Assembly (NCBI GenBank): GCA_012519655.1
Contig: JAAYPS010000113.1
Span: 1-41,207, forward strand
Length of the DNA: 41,207 bases
Direction: 5' to 3'
Origin: Clostridiaceae bacterium
GTDB lineage: Bacteria; Bacillota; Clostridia; DSM-8532
The notes beneath the pieces are model-generated. The model was given only the letters and a program-made list of their open reading frames with translations. It was not told where the DNA came from and did not search any database. Made by a program: the position numbers and the translations under genes. Positions 9,687-17,706 of the stretch are shown here, in pieces; the stretch's first letter is position 1, and every line of letters starts with the position of its first letter.

Positions 9687-10161
9687 AGCACACAGGATAC
9701 CGAGCTGCAGTATGGAAGAGCTGCTCTATCTTTGGAGAAGTCAAATTGTTCGGTTCATCGGGGTTAATGGAAATAGGTCCGTTACGCTCGGTTATTTTTT
9801 TATCAAGAAGTCGAATAGTGTTTTCTACTTCTTCTTGAACGAAAGGTTTTAAAATATATTGGAATACTCCATATTCAAGAGCTTTACATGCAGCTTCAAA
9901 ATCTTTATAGGCGCTGATAAGGACAAATTCTATATCAGGGTCTTTCTCTCTTAAGGAAGAAATAAGTTGAATGCCAGACATTTTTGGCATTCGTATATCG
10001 GTAAAAACCACATCTGGTTTTATCTTGTGGATTTGTTCTAAAGCAACTTGAGGATCAGTAAACTTTGCAACAATTTTAAACCCTGCTGCCTCCCAGTTAA
10101 GTAATTCTTCTAATCCTGTTAAAATCCAAGGTTCATCGTCTATAAGGACAACTTTATTCAC
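9640..10161 (-). CDS. Truncated YesN-type response regulator (receiver domain only)
   Basis: The protein has 173 residues. Residues 1-120 are a complete receiver domain: acidic pair Asp8-Asp9, phospho-acceptor Asp55 in VVFTDIRMP, Ser83 and Lys105 in LKPF. The sequence style (FTDIRMPKMSGIQLI, LEYGVFQYILKPF) is that of YesN/AraC-type regulators, which normally continue to 250-540 residues with an AraC DNA-binding domain. Here that domain is missing. The last 15 residues (CLNGLVPTFVRSQAV) are encoded by a hairpin element, so the gene is probably a remnant or a receiver-only product. The GTG start at 10161 has GAGGTG upstream. No histidine kinase gene is adjacent. Confidence 0.8.
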   Translation of the reverse strand: MNKVVLIDDEPWILTGLEELLNWEAAGFKIVAKFTDPQVALEQIHKIKPDVVFTDIRMPKMSGIQLISSLREKDPDIEFVLISAYKDFEAACKALEYGVFQYILKPFVQEEVENTIRLLDKKITERNGPISINPDEPNNLTSPKIEQLFHTAARYPVCCLNGLVPTFVRSQAV

Positions 10162-10471
10162 TTATTACACCTCTATACAATAGCTGTTATTATACACAAC
10201 ATTTTTGGACAATTCGAAGAACGGATTACATAATGAATAATTTATATATTACAATTTTATGTTTACATATTTTTACCTTTATATCAATATACCTTCAGAT
10301 ACTGGAATTTGTCAAGTTTTTACGGCATATTATGTTAATCAATAGTATCAATGGATAAGAAAAAGATGGAAAATTTATTTTAAAGTGATATAATTTAAAT
10401 GCAGTAATAACTACTAAATACTAAGATAAGAAACCATTATTTGAGGTATTTAAAGAAGGGGAGGTTGTAAA
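10162..10471. other. Divergent intergenic region, response regulator and galM
   Basis: This 310-base gap is AT-rich and noncoding. A TATAAT (10389-10394) about 80 bases before galM is the best -10 candidate, but I see no convincing -35 box 17 bases upstream. AGGGGAGG before the ATG at 10472 (10458 onward) is a strong ribosome site. I see no palindrome or structured RNA. Confidence 0.4.
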
Positions 10472-11506
10472 ATGCAGGAGAGAGTATTTGGAAAAACACA
10501 AGATGGTGATGAGGTTATACTTTATACTATTGCCAACTCGAAGGGCATGAAGGCTGAAATAATAAATTATGGTGGAATAGTTGTATCTTTGTATGTTCCT
10601 GATGAGGACCAGAAGCAAATTGATGTTGTATTGGGCTGTGACAATTTAGAAGATTATCAAAATAGTCCATTTTTTGGAGCTATTGTAGGTCGTCACGCTA
10701 ATAGAATCGAAGGCGCTGTATTTGAATTGAACAAGAAAGAATACAAGCTTGTTAAAAACGATGGAAACAACCATCTTCATGGAGGGACAATTGGTTTTGA
10801 CAAAGTCATTTGGGATGTAATAGAGCATAATGAGAATACATTGAAATTGCATTATTTGAGTGTGGATGGAGAAGAAGGATATCCAGGAAACCTAGATGTT
10901 ACTGTTACTTATTCCATAACTGAAGATAATGGCTTATCAATTGAATATACAGCTAAATCTGACGCAGATACTGTAATAAATCTAACTAACCACAGTTATT
11001 TTAATCTATCAGGTCATAACTCAGGAGATATCCTCAACCATCAACTAAAAATTAATGCCGACAAGTTTACCTTTAATAATGAAGAATGCATTCCTACAGG
11101 GGAAATATTAAGCGTTGAAGGGACACCGATGGATTTTAGAGATTTTCGAACCATTGAACCTGGCATTAAGTCCGACAGTATACATATTAAAAACGGTGGT
11201 GGATATGACCACAACTTTGTGTTAAATGTAAGTGGGAAAGAACCTGAATTTGCAGCCGAGCTCTTTGATCCTTCAAGTAATCGCAGGATGAAGGTATACA
11301 CGACAAAGCCGGGAATACAATTTTATTCAGGAAACAGCATAGGCGCTCAAGTAGCTGGTAAGGATGGAGCAATTCACAGCAAATGGAGTGGACTATGTCT
11401 TGAAACACAGTTTTTCCCTAATGCAATGAAGCATAAACATTTTCCTTCTCCTATTTTAAGGGCGGGAGAATTATATCATCATATAACAATTTATAAGTTT
11501 GAATAA
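10472..11506 (+). CDS. galM: Aldose 1-epimerase (mutarotase)
   Basis: This 344-residue cytoplasmic enzyme interconverts alpha and beta anomers of sugars such as glucose, galactose or xylose. Conserved family pieces are present: GRHANRIEGAVFEL near residue 70, GGTIGFDKVIWD, the catalytic-histidine motif LTNHSYFNLSG, the sugar-contact stretch GYDHNFVL, and CLETQFFPNAMKH with the catalytic glutamate. Length is normal. The gene stands alone and is followed by an intrinsic terminator at 11653. Confidence 0.94.
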   Translation: MQERVFGKTQDGDEVILYTIANSKGMKAEIINYGGIVVSLYVPDEDQKQIDVVLGCDNLEDYQNSPFFGAIVGRHANRIEGAVFELNKKEYKLVKNDGNNHLHGGTIGFDKVIWDVIEHNENTLKLHYLSVDGEEGYPGNLDVTVTYSITEDNGLSIEYTAKSDADTVINLTNHSYFNLSGHNSGDILNHQLKINADKFTFNNEECIPTGEILSVEGTPMDFRDFRTIEPGIKSDSIHIKNGGGYDHNFVLNVSGKEPEFAAELFDPSSNRRMKVYTTKPGIQFYSGNSIGAQVAGKDGAIHSKWSGLCLETQFFPNAMKHKHFPSPILRAGELYHHITIYKFE

Positions 11507-11652
11507 ACTGTATGATAATATAAGGCACTTGTGGGAAACCAATTATAATAAATATTTGTAGGAAACCTCACGGGAATAACTTAAATATACTACAAATTGA
11601 TACAAAAATACGTACAACGAATAATGTTTGTACAAAATAACATTATTAAAAC

Positions 11653-11693
11653 AACCCGCATTAGCATGGTAAATCTATGGAAATGCGGGTTTT
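11653..11693 (+). terminator. Rho-independent terminator downstream of galM
   Basis: AACCCGCATT (11653-11662) and AATGCGGGTT (11682-11691) form a perfect 10-bp stem with a 19-base loop, ending in four T residues. It lies about 145 bases after the galM stop. Confidence 0.7.
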
Positions 11694-11974
11694 GTATCTA
11701 CCGTTATCGATTATATAATTAGCTTAAAAACATATTCCCAGTTTCTTTAACATATTTTGTTCTATATACGATACTGTAGAATCACCATTGAGCTTTTTAA
11801 ATCCTTTTGCAACTATTGGTATTTTATTGTACAATAAACAAATCGTAAACCACGAAGTAAGAAGGTTTCAGTTGAAAACCATGAAATAATACCAAATTTT
11901 GACAATCAATGGCATTCTTTATTAAAATGAGAATTGGTTGAAAGCCGTTTTTATTAATCTAAGGGGATGTATGA
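11694..11974. other. Noncoding gap before the secreted deacetylase, with a possible gene remnant
   Basis: On the minus strand, from about 11870 down to about 11725, some 46 codons are open and end in a stop. They read in part IPIVAKGFKKLNGDSTVSYI, but there is no start codon or ribosome site at the beginning. The text looks protein-like, so it may be the tail of a decayed gene. I do not recognise it. The remainder shows no element apart from the AGGGGATG ribosome site before 11975. Confidence 0.25.
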
Positions 11975-12997
11975 ATGAAAAAATACCGTTTTGCTCTTTT
12001 GACAGTATTTGCAACTGCGCTGATAAGTCTAAAGGGTAGTACTTATATAAATGTGGCAGGCGTAGATAAATCAAATGAGGTTTATTCTGTTTTTTCATCT
12101 ATTCATACCGAGCCCTCTAAGCATGGAACAGAGGTCGTTACACCAATACCATCCTCAACACCATCTTCGGGGTCTGTTTTGGCCGAGATCCCTGCCCAAG
12201 AAGTGCAAGCTACACCAACACCATCTTCCGAGTCTGTTTTGGTTGTAAGCCCCACCCCTGAACCGGAAGACACGCCAACACCATCACCAGAATCTGTTTC
12301 GACTATAAGCACTACCCCTACTCCTCAGGTGGAGGATGTACCTGAGTTCATTTATCCAATTCGGACATTTGATGATGATACCAGGATTTGCCTTACTTTT
12401 GACGATGGAGGCGACCGTAGGTCAGTAAAAAATGCCCTTGAAGTATTGAAAAAGCATGAGGTACAATGTACTTTTTTTGTAGTCGGAAAGTATTTAAAAG
12501 CTAATGAAGAATTGTGGAAGCAAGCCATTGAAGATGGTCACATAATCTGTAACCACACACAGAACCATAAATGGCTTACTGAATTAAAGAACGAAGAGGC
12601 TAAGAAAGAGATACTAGAATGGGAATCAACAGCTTCGGAAGTCCTGGGGCAAGATTATCTTGATAGAATGAAACAGGAATCTCCCTTTATACGTCTCCCA
12701 GGCGGCGCAGGAAATGAGAGTAAGAGGATTTTACGGATTGTTTCTGAGCTGGGCTATATTCCTATAGGCTGGAATATAGAAAGCTATTACGCTGTTTTAA
12801 GGCACCATAATTTAAAAACCGAACCTCTTGACCCAATTGCTGAGGAGGTTTTTGCCCACATTACAAAAAAAGCAAAAGGTGGCTCGATAGTCCTCCTTCA
12901 TTTTAATCCATATGATGTGGCCAAACTTGATGAAATCATAACCGAAATGAAAGCAAAAGAGTTGACAATGCATTTGCTTTCTGAGTGCATAGAGTAA
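11975..12997 (+). CDS. Exported polysaccharide (peptidoglycan) deacetylase with Pro/Thr-rich linker
   Basis: The protein has 340 residues. Residues 1-27 are a signal peptide or N-terminal anchor. Residues about 50-123 are a low-complexity linker of three 20-residue TPTPSS.ESV repeats, of the kind that crosses the cell wall. Residues 130-340 are a NodB domain with TFDDGG (Asp143-Asp144), HTQNH (His194, His198), FIRLPGG and the late VLLHF motif, so the CE4 catalytic set is complete. It should deacetylate N-acetylglucosamine or N-acetylmuramic residues in the wall, which commonly gives lysozyme resistance or serves sporulation. It appears monocistronic. Confidence 0.88.
   Translation: MKKYRFALLTVFATALISLKGSTYINVAGVDKSNEVYSVFSSIHTEPSKHGTEVVTPIPSSTPSSGSVLAEIPAQEVQATPTPSSESVLVVSPTPEPEDTPTPSPESVSTISTTPTPQVEDVPEFIYPIRTFDDDTRICLTFDDGGDRRSVKNALEVLKKHEVQCTFFVVGKYLKANEELWKQAIEDGHIICNHTQNHKWLTELKNEEAKKEILEWESTASEVLGQDYLDRMKQESPFIRLPGGAGNESKRILRIVSELGYIPIGWNIESYYAVLRHHNLKTEPLDPIAEEVFAHITKKAKGGSIVLLHFNPYDVAKLDEIITEMKAKELTMHLLSECIE
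12152..12331 (+). repeat. Three tandem 60-base repeats encoding the Pro/Thr linker
   Basis: Units begin near 12152, 12212 and 12272, share the core ACACCATCTTC...GTCTGTTTTGG, and encode 20-residue blocks. Copy number in such repeats can change by slippage or recombination, altering linker length without frame loss. Confidence 0.65.
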
Positions 12998-13368
12998 TTT
13001 TTCTTGTAAATTACCATAAAAAAAACTAATCATTATAATCATATTCTATCCTACACGTTATGAGTATGAGCAAAGTAACTATTAATAGTGGCTATTTGTC
13101 TATTCAATTAAGCTTGAGACCATATATTTACTGTAATTTTCAGCTGCTTATTCGAGTAGTTACATAGCTAAAGCTTTGTGCAAAAATCTCTTAAAATGGG
13201 TTAAAAATATCGAATTCATATAGTTTATGATTATAATTAAACAAATTTTGCTTTATGTAACATTTTCAATTATAATATGATTATCTTTTTTTATATCAGA
13301 TTAAAGAAGTATTGGCTTTAGTCACAAAGAATTCTTTTTATAGAGGATAAGATATTATAGGTATTAAC
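12998..13368. other. Noncoding gap, deacetylase to AraC regulator
   Basis: Just after the stop, GTAATTT and AAATTAC form a 7-bp hairpin (about 12994-13014). It is followed by A residues rather than T, so it would not terminate plus-strand transcription well. The rest is AT-rich, with no convincing promoter or operator. Confidence 0.3.
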
Positions 13369-14205
13369 ATGGAAGAAACGCTAAAAGAATATGAACAACC
13401 CTTTTATATCGCAAGACATAAGCACGACAGCACTTTTAATATGAAATCTTGCCACTACCACAATGATTTTGAAATATATTATTTGCTAGATGGGCGCAGA
13501 AACTATTTTATTCAAAATAAAGTGTATTCAGTGGTAAAAGGTGATATTGTTCTTATAAACATTCAAGACATCCATAAAACTATGGACTCTAACAATTCTG
13601 TTCATGAGAGAATTGTAATAAATTTCAAGAAAGAATTCATCGCTCCATTATTAGAAGATGAAGATGATTTATTGAGTTGTTTTTTAAGTGACCATAAAGT
13701 AATAAACCTAAATGTAACAGAGCAGAGTTTTGTGCAATCAATTCTATTAAAAATGGTAGAAGAGGATAGAAGAAAACCAAAAGGTTATCTAACATATGAA
13801 AAGATCCTCCTAACAGAGCTATTACTTTTTATTAATAGAAACATGGAAAAGTTTGATGAGCAGCAAAGATATCGTAGCAGCCTACAAAACAAAATGTCTG
13901 AGGTGGCCCTTTATTTAATCGAGAACTATAAGAAGAAAATTACACTGAAACAGGTTGCAGATGAATTTTTCATTACACCATCCCACCTGAGCAGATCATT
14001 TAAAAAAACCACAGGTTTTACTTTTATTGAGTATTTGAACAGTATTCGTATCAAGGAAGCTCAAAAGCTTTTGAAAGGAACTAGAAAAAGTGTAATGGAA
14101 ATTTCTGAATTGGCAGGCTTTGAAAGTCAGACTCACTTTGGTAGAGTATTCAAGGAAGTAACGGGTTTATCTCCGTTGCAATATAGAAAGCGTCCTGGAA
14201 TATAG
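13369..14205 (+). CDS. AraC-family transcriptional regulator with cupin domain
   Basis: This is a 278-residue one-component regulator. Residues 20-110 form a cupin sensor (CHYHNDFEIYYLLDGRRNYF, VKGDIVLINIQDIH). Residues about 175-275 form two helix-turn-helix motifs (LKQVADEFFITPSHLSRSF; ISELAGFESQTHFGRVFKEV) ending in the family signature GLSPLQYRK. It lies 295 bases upstream of the tagaturonate epimerase gene on the same strand, so hexuronate control is a reasonable guess. The effector is unknown. Confidence 0.88.
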   Translation: MEETLKEYEQPFYIARHKHDSTFNMKSCHYHNDFEIYYLLDGRRNYFIQNKVYSVVKGDIVLINIQDIHKTMDSNNSVHERIVINFKKEFIAPLLEDEDDLLSCFLSDHKVINLNVTEQSFVQSILLKMVEEDRRKPKGYLTYEKILLTELLLFINRNMEKFDEQQRYRSSLQNKMSEVALYLIENYKKKITLKQVADEFFITPSHLSRSFKKTTGFTFIEYLNSIRIKEAQKLLKGTRKSVMEISELAGFESQTHFGRVFKEVTGLSPLQYRKRPGI

Positions 14206-14418
14206 AAAAATTAGTTAAAACTTTATGTTTAGTTAATAGGACTTTTGTAAATGAATATATTGACATATAGAATTTCTGACTCAATGAATTAAATAATGGC
14301 TTTTGCGAAGTAATTATAATGATGGTTAAGTGCACAATAAGTGATGATATACTTTCTGGTATAACAACATTATGTATTGCAGTGGAATAAAATATATGCA
14401 ACTGCAAAATGCTTGAAT

Positions 14419-14434
14419 AAGAAAGCGCTTACAC
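14419..14434 (+). promoter_or_regulatory. Candidate CcpA (cre) site upstream of uxaE
   Basis: AAGAAAGCGCTTACAC matches the catabolite-responsive element consensus at all but two edge positions. It lies 67 bases before the uxaE start, which fits glucose repression of hexuronate use. No ccpA gene is in the window. Confidence 0.6.
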
Positions 14435-14456
14435 CTATAATGTATATTAGGTGTAA
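14429..14456. promoter_or_regulatory. Inverted repeat upstream of uxaE, probable operator
   Basis: TTACACCTA (14429-14437) and TAGGTGTAA (14448-14456) are perfect 9-base arms separated by 10 bases, about one helical turn between arm ends. The site overlaps the cre site by 6 bases, so a specific regulator and CcpA could compete. Confidence 0.55.
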
Positions 14457-14500
14457 ATATGAATACATAAAACATATATTAAAGTAAGGAGAGTAATTAC

Positions 14501-16030
14501 ATGAGTAAATGGAAAGACTTTTTAAAACACTTTGACTCAAAGGAAATTAAGGTTGAAACACTCAAGCAAGAAGCTGAAAAGGGATTTTCAGAGTACGGAG
14601 TTTATCCACGCTCCATTAATGAGGTTGGTAATGCAATAGTAATGATGGCTCGTGGTGATGAAGAGAAATGCCTTTTAGTTATCGGAGAAGACAGCCGTCT
14701 TGAAGATTTAGAAGGTACAATAATTGAGCAAGATGGTATAAAAATAAAGGTTTGTCCTTTGTCAAATGAAAACTGCGATGTTATAAGAGCAATTTTCCCA
14801 TATACCAATCCTCAAAGCCATAAGGGTAAAAAGATTACCATAGGTCTTGGAGATCGCTTAGGTTTAGCTTCTCCTGGGCATATTGAGACTGTCAGAGACT
14901 TGGATGTATTTCCTGTACTGGCTCAACAATCTATACGTGAATTAAATTTAACAGGCAGAACCTATGAAGATGTAATTTCTTCAGCAGCTTGGGCTGTATT
15001 TCAAGAAGGATATACAAAAGGATATGGGGCTGACGGTGACCATTTAAAAACTGCTGAGGAAGTTAAAATGTCGTTGGATGTTGGCATGACAATGATTACT
15101 CTTGACTGTTCTGAACATATTGACAATGCTGCAGCCGACGCTGATATTGCTGACCTAAAGGAGAAGTATCAAAGTTTTCCTGCTGCAGAGCGTGAAAAGT
15201 GGGAAGAAAAATATTCAAATAAAAGTTTTAAAGTAGGGGAATTCAATTTTAACATTTCAGAGGATGATTTGGTACGTATGGCATGTGTATATGGCGGTGC
15301 TATCCATCATTCAGTGGATATTTACCACAATCTTATTGCAAAATGTGACAGGTCAATAGATTTTGAAATGTCGATAGACGAAACGTTGACATCCACATCA
15401 CCGGCCTCTCATTATTTCGTAGCTGCAGAGTTAATTGATGCAGATGTAGAAATAACAAGCCTTGCTCCAAGATTTTGTGGTGAGTTCCAAAAAGGAATAG
15501 ATTACATCGGAGACTTAGAACAATTTACAGAAGAATTTTCTATACACTGTGCAATAGCAGAACATTTTGGATATAAAATAAGTGTGCATTCTGGTAGCGA
15601 TAAGTTCAAAGTTTTTCCTGTTGTTGGCGAAAAAACACATGGAAACTACCATCTAAAAACAGCTGGAACAAACTGGTTGGAAGCTGTTAGAGTAATAGCT
15701 AAACACGATCCCGATCTATATAGAAGAATGCATGCATTTGCATTAGAGCATTTAGACGAAGCAAGAAAATATTATCATATTGGAGCAAAAGAAGAAAATA
15801 TCCCTGCCCTCAATGATTTGAAAGATGAGCAGCTTAGTGAGCTTATGGATATGGATGATTCAAGACAGGTGATGCATATTACTTATGGTCTTTTACTCCA
15901 AGCCGAGGATGAAAATGGTAAATCATTGTTCAGGGACGAGTTCTATGACGTTATGTATGAATATGAAGCCGAGTATGCCGAAACATTGAAGAAGCATATT
16001 GGCAGACATTTAACAACTCTTGGACTATAG
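14501..16030 (+). CDS. uxaE: Tagaturonate epimerase (UxaE family)
   Basis: This 509-residue cytoplasmic enzyme matches the tagaturonate/fructuronate epimerase family. It interconverts D-tagaturonate and D-fructuronate, so galacturonate carbon can enter the glucuronate branch. I recognise the long metal-binding barrel with GLGDRLGLASPGHIE, GYGADGDHLKTAEEV, FEMSIDETLTSTSPASHYFVA, SIHCAIAEHFGYKISVHSGSDKF and TAGTNWLEAVRVI, where the histidines and acidic residues are likely metal ligands. The AAGGAG site before the ATG is strong. A cre site and an inverted repeat lie upstream, and a hairpin terminator follows. No other hexuronate gene is adjacent. The GH67 enzyme elsewhere in the window releases methylglucuronate. 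Confidence 0.9.
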   Translation: MSKWKDFLKHFDSKEIKVETLKQEAEKGFSEYGVYPRSINEVGNAIVMMARGDEEKCLLVIGEDSRLEDLEGTIIEQDGIKIKVCPLSNENCDVIRAIFPYTNPQSHKGKKITIGLGDRLGLASPGHIETVRDLDVFPVLAQQSIRELNLTGRTYEDVISSAAWAVFQEGYTKGYGADGDHLKTAEEVKMSLDVGMTMITLDCSEHIDNAAADADIADLKEKYQSFPAAEREKWEEKYSNKSFKVGEFNFNISEDDLVRMACVYGGAIHHSVDIYHNLIAKCDRSIDFEMSIDETLTSTSPASHYFVAAELIDADVEITSLAPRFCGEFQKGIDYIGDLEQFTEEFSIHCAIAEHFGYKISVHSGSDKFKVFPVVGEKTHGNYHLKTAGTNWLEAVRVIAKHDPDLYRRMHAFALEHLDEARKYYHIGAKEENIPALNDLKDEQLSELMDMDDSRQVMHITYGLLLQAEDENGKSLFRDEFYDVMYEYEAEYAETLKKHIGRHLTTLGL

Positions 16031-16048
16031 ATTTTAATTCAGCGTCTT

Positions 16049-16073
16049 ATAGGCAGGGCTTAGCCCTGCCTAT
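16049..16073 (+). terminator. Terminator hairpin downstream of uxaE
   Basis: ATAGGCAGGGC (16049-16059) and GCCCTGCCTAT (16063-16073) form a perfect GC-rich 11-bp stem with a TTA loop, starting 19 bases after the stop. The T-run is poor (TATTTGC), but the stem is very strong. Confidence 0.65.
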
Positions 16074-16192
16074 TTGCATGCAAATTCATATTGTATACTA
16101 ATATTTTCTATCTATGCTATAATACCCTCATAAAAGAATTTGTGGTGTAGTTTTAATATTAATACCTGTACAATGTCCTAAAGAGGAACTTA

Positions 16193-16233
16193 TGCGCGTG
16201 TAACCTTTGCTAACGCAAAAATGCACATGCGCA
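16193..16233. repeat. Two-stage hairpin upstream of the DUF1294 gene
   Basis: The outer stem is TGCGCGTGT (16193-16201) with ACATGCGCA (16225-16233), containing one G-T pair. The inner stem is TTTGC with GCAAA around a TAAC loop (16206-16219). It lies before the promoter of the next gene, so it probably ends upstream transcription or acts as a barrier. Confidence 0.4.
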
Positions 16234-16241
16234 ATTATATT

Positions 16242-16268
16242 ATGAATTAACATAATTCATGATATAAT
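16242..16268 (+). promoter_or_regulatory. Promoter with an embedded inverted repeat, DUF1294 gene
   Basis: TATAAT at 16263-16268 is a perfect -10 box, and TTATGA at 16240-16245 is a weak -35 box at 17-base spacing. The spacer is filled by ATGAATTA, three bases, and TAATTCAT (16242-16260), a perfect dyad that would suit a repressor. Confidence 0.5.
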
Positions 16269-16298
16269 GGTACTCTGAAAAGAGGTTTTAAAGAAAGT

Positions 16299-16631
16299 AT
16301 GGAAAAAGAATTAGTTTATATTTGTTGTATTTATTTAGTGTTAATTAACAGTATTGGATTCATTTTGACTGGATTTGATAAATATTGGGCTGTACATAAT
16401 AAATGGAGATTGGCTGAGAAGAAGTTCATAATTTTGGCTGTATTTGGTGCAGGATTGGGTGTGTTTATTGGTTGTCTTGTTTTTCACCATAAAATAAGAA
16501 ATCGTACATTTATGTTGGGCATTCCTGCAATATTAGTAACTGAAATAGTGCTTACGTTAGTGTTGATCTTCATGAGTGTAAGGGGTCAAATTGAATTAAG
16601 TATACCAATATTTCATATTATCAAAATATAA
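16299..16631 (+). CDS. Small membrane protein, DUF1294 family
   Basis: The protein has 110 residues and three hydrophobic segments (about 5-24, 44-62 and 72-95). It carries the DUF1294 pattern: GFDKYWAVHNKWRLAEKKF after the first segment, then a glycine-rich helix, then FHHKIRNRTF. The family function is unknown. The gene has its own promoter and ends 11 bases inside the 3' end of the convergent gene at 16621, so the two messages overlap. Confidence 0.8.
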   Translation: MEKELVYICCIYLVLINSIGFILTGFDKYWAVHNKWRLAEKKFIILAVFGAGLGVFIGCLVFHHKIRNRTFMLGIPAILVTEIVLTLVLIFMSVRGQIELSIPIFHIIKI

Positions 16632-17016
16632 TTGTTTGATGCACAGTTTGCCCAGGGAGTAGCTTGATAAAAGCTTTTTTTATTGGATAATCATAATAGC
16701 TTGCTGCAATAGTATAAAACCCCGGAGGCAAATCTTCGATTTTGAAATTCCCGTTCATATCAGATTTAGTTTTGTAAACAGGTGTATTACATTCGTAGCC
16801 GAAGAAAAGAAGAATAGCCACATCCTTTACAACATTGCGGTTTTTTTCTATATACACATTTCCAGTTATTACACTACAATAATTATCTTTGCTAATAACT
16901 ATATGAACGTTTTGAGAGTTAGTCTGAACAGGATCCATATGCACATTTTGTTCTTGGTCTAGATCCTGCGAGTTTAACTGAACATGTTCTCTTTGAGAAC
17001 ACTTAGTAGCATCCAC
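16621..17016 (-). CDS. Small protein with a carboxypeptidase-regulatory-like (prealbumin-type) domain
   Basis: The protein has 131 residues. The first 50 or so are polar and Gln/Asn-rich. Residues about 52-131 form one Ig-like beta domain (VITGNVYIEKNRNVVKDVAI, SDMNGNFKIEDLPPGFYTI, LLPGQTVHQTIIF), the pattern of carboxypeptidase regulatory-like or SpaA-type folds. No signal peptide is present, which would fit a spore-coat or other cytoplasmically assembled component. The start is the GTG at 17016 with GGAGGAG 10 bases upstream. It lies 84 bases after the 17101 gene on the same strand, so the two are probably one operon with hairpins between them. Confidence 0.65.
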   Translation of the reverse strand: MDATKCSQREHVQLNSQDLDQEQNVHMDPVQTNSQNVHIVISKDNYCSVITGNVYIEKNRNVVKDVAILLFFGYECNTPVYKTKSDMNGNFKIEDLPPGFYTIAASYYDYPIKKAFIKLLPGQTVHQTIIF

Positions 17017-17032
17017 TACAATACATCTCCTC

Positions 17033-17092
17033 CCATAGACAATATCTATATTTGTCTATGGTGTGGCATATATTTTATATGCTACACCATAG
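17033..17092 (-). promoter_or_regulatory. Two overlapping, mutually exclusive hairpins between two small genes
   Basis: Hairpin A pairs 17033-17042 with 17052-17061 (10 bp). Hairpin B pairs 17056-17071 with 17077-17092 (16 bp, one non-Watson-Crick position at 17065/17083). They share the CTATGG block at 17056-17061, so only one can form at a time. In minus-strand RNA, B is made first, and A ends directly beside the GGAGGAG ribosome site of the downstream gene. B alone may attenuate transcription after the first gene, while A could influence translation of the second. Confidence 0.55.
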
Positions 17093-17100
17093 CGTTACTT

Positions 17101-17427
17101 TTAGCAGTATTTCTTATTAGGGTCTACCTTAACAGTGGTATCATTATCCTGTATTGCTTTGTTCTTTGATACATTTTCTGCAGCACTGGCTGATACATTC
17201 CATGCATGAGAATCGCTATCGCTATCGCTGTCGTGATCTGCATTCTGTCCTTGGTACTGTTTTTGAGTTAGAGCATTGTAATTTACCTGTTTGTTAAACT
17301 GTCTTAGCTTAGTTTCTTCCCGTTCATTGAATTCAATATCTTGCTCTGCCTCCAACTCTGATTTAATTATAGCCTTCAAATCATTCTTAAGTTGGTTTTT
17401 TAATTCGTTGTAATCGAATTCAATCAT
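17101..17427 (-). CDS. Small acidic/polar protein of unknown function with Asp-Ser repeat
   Basis: The 108-residue protein begins MIEFDYNELKNQL. An amphipathic, probably coiled N-terminal half (residues 5-45) is followed by a Gln/Asn-rich part, a short DSDSDSDS run and the tail VDPNKKYC. No signal peptide or membrane segment is present. I chose the ATG at 17427, because an ATG at 17439 lies directly against the AAAGGAGG ribosome site. I do not recognise the family. Its composition and the prealbumin-type neighbour suggest a structural surface or spore-layer pair. Confidence 0.6.
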   Translation of the reverse strand: MIEFDYNELKNQLKNDLKAIIKSELEAEQDIEFNEREETKLRQFNKQVNYNALTQKQYQGQNADHDSDSDSDSHAWNVSASAAENVSKNKAIQDNDTTVKVDPNKKYC

Positions 17428-17526
17428 CTTGTACCGCATCCTCCTTTGAAATATTTATTTACTATATACTATGCAGCTAGTTCAAAAAGTGATTTACATA
17501 AGGTGAATTTTTAAGAAGTTTTTAAC

Positions 17527-17555
17527 TTGACATTATTTTCATGCTATACTATGAT
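17527..17555 (+). promoter_or_regulatory. Sigma-A promoter of the thiamine riboswitch transcript
   Basis: TTGACA (17527-17532), a 17-base spacer and TATGAT (17550-17555) form a near-consensus promoter, with transcription expected to begin about 20 bases before the aptamer. Confidence 0.8.
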
Positions 17556-17578
17556 TGTATTAATTCAATTGAATATAT

Positions 17579-17667
17579 GCCTACGGGAGCCAATGGTATA
17601 TGGCTGAGAGGGAGTTATAAACTCCGACCGTACAAACCTGATCCGGTTAATTCCGGCGTAGGGAAGG
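17579..17667 (+). promoter_or_regulatory. TPP (THI-box) riboswitch aptamer
   Basis: The conserved THI-box elements are in order: ACGGGAGCC (17583 on), GGCTGAGAG (17602-17610), the GGAGT/ACTCC hairpin (17611-17625), GACCG, ACCTGATC (17636-17643), and CCGG then GCGTAGGGAAG (to 17667). Closing helix P1 pairs CCTACG with CGTAGG. Bound thiamine pyrophosphate should favour the terminator directly downstream and shut off the ThiXYZ transporter. Confidence 0.95.
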
Positions 17668-17681
17668 GTGATTTTGGTTTC

Positions 17682-17706
17682 AACCGCCTATTCCCGGCGG
17701 TTTTTT
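17682..17706 (+). terminator. Riboswitch-controlled intrinsic terminator
   Basis: AACCGCC (17682-17688) and GGCGGTT (17696-17702) form a 7-bp stem with a 7-base loop, and the T-run reaches 17706. It starts 15 bases after the aptamer, the normal place for the expression platform. The following 200 bases before thiX contain no clear second element. Confidence 0.85.
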
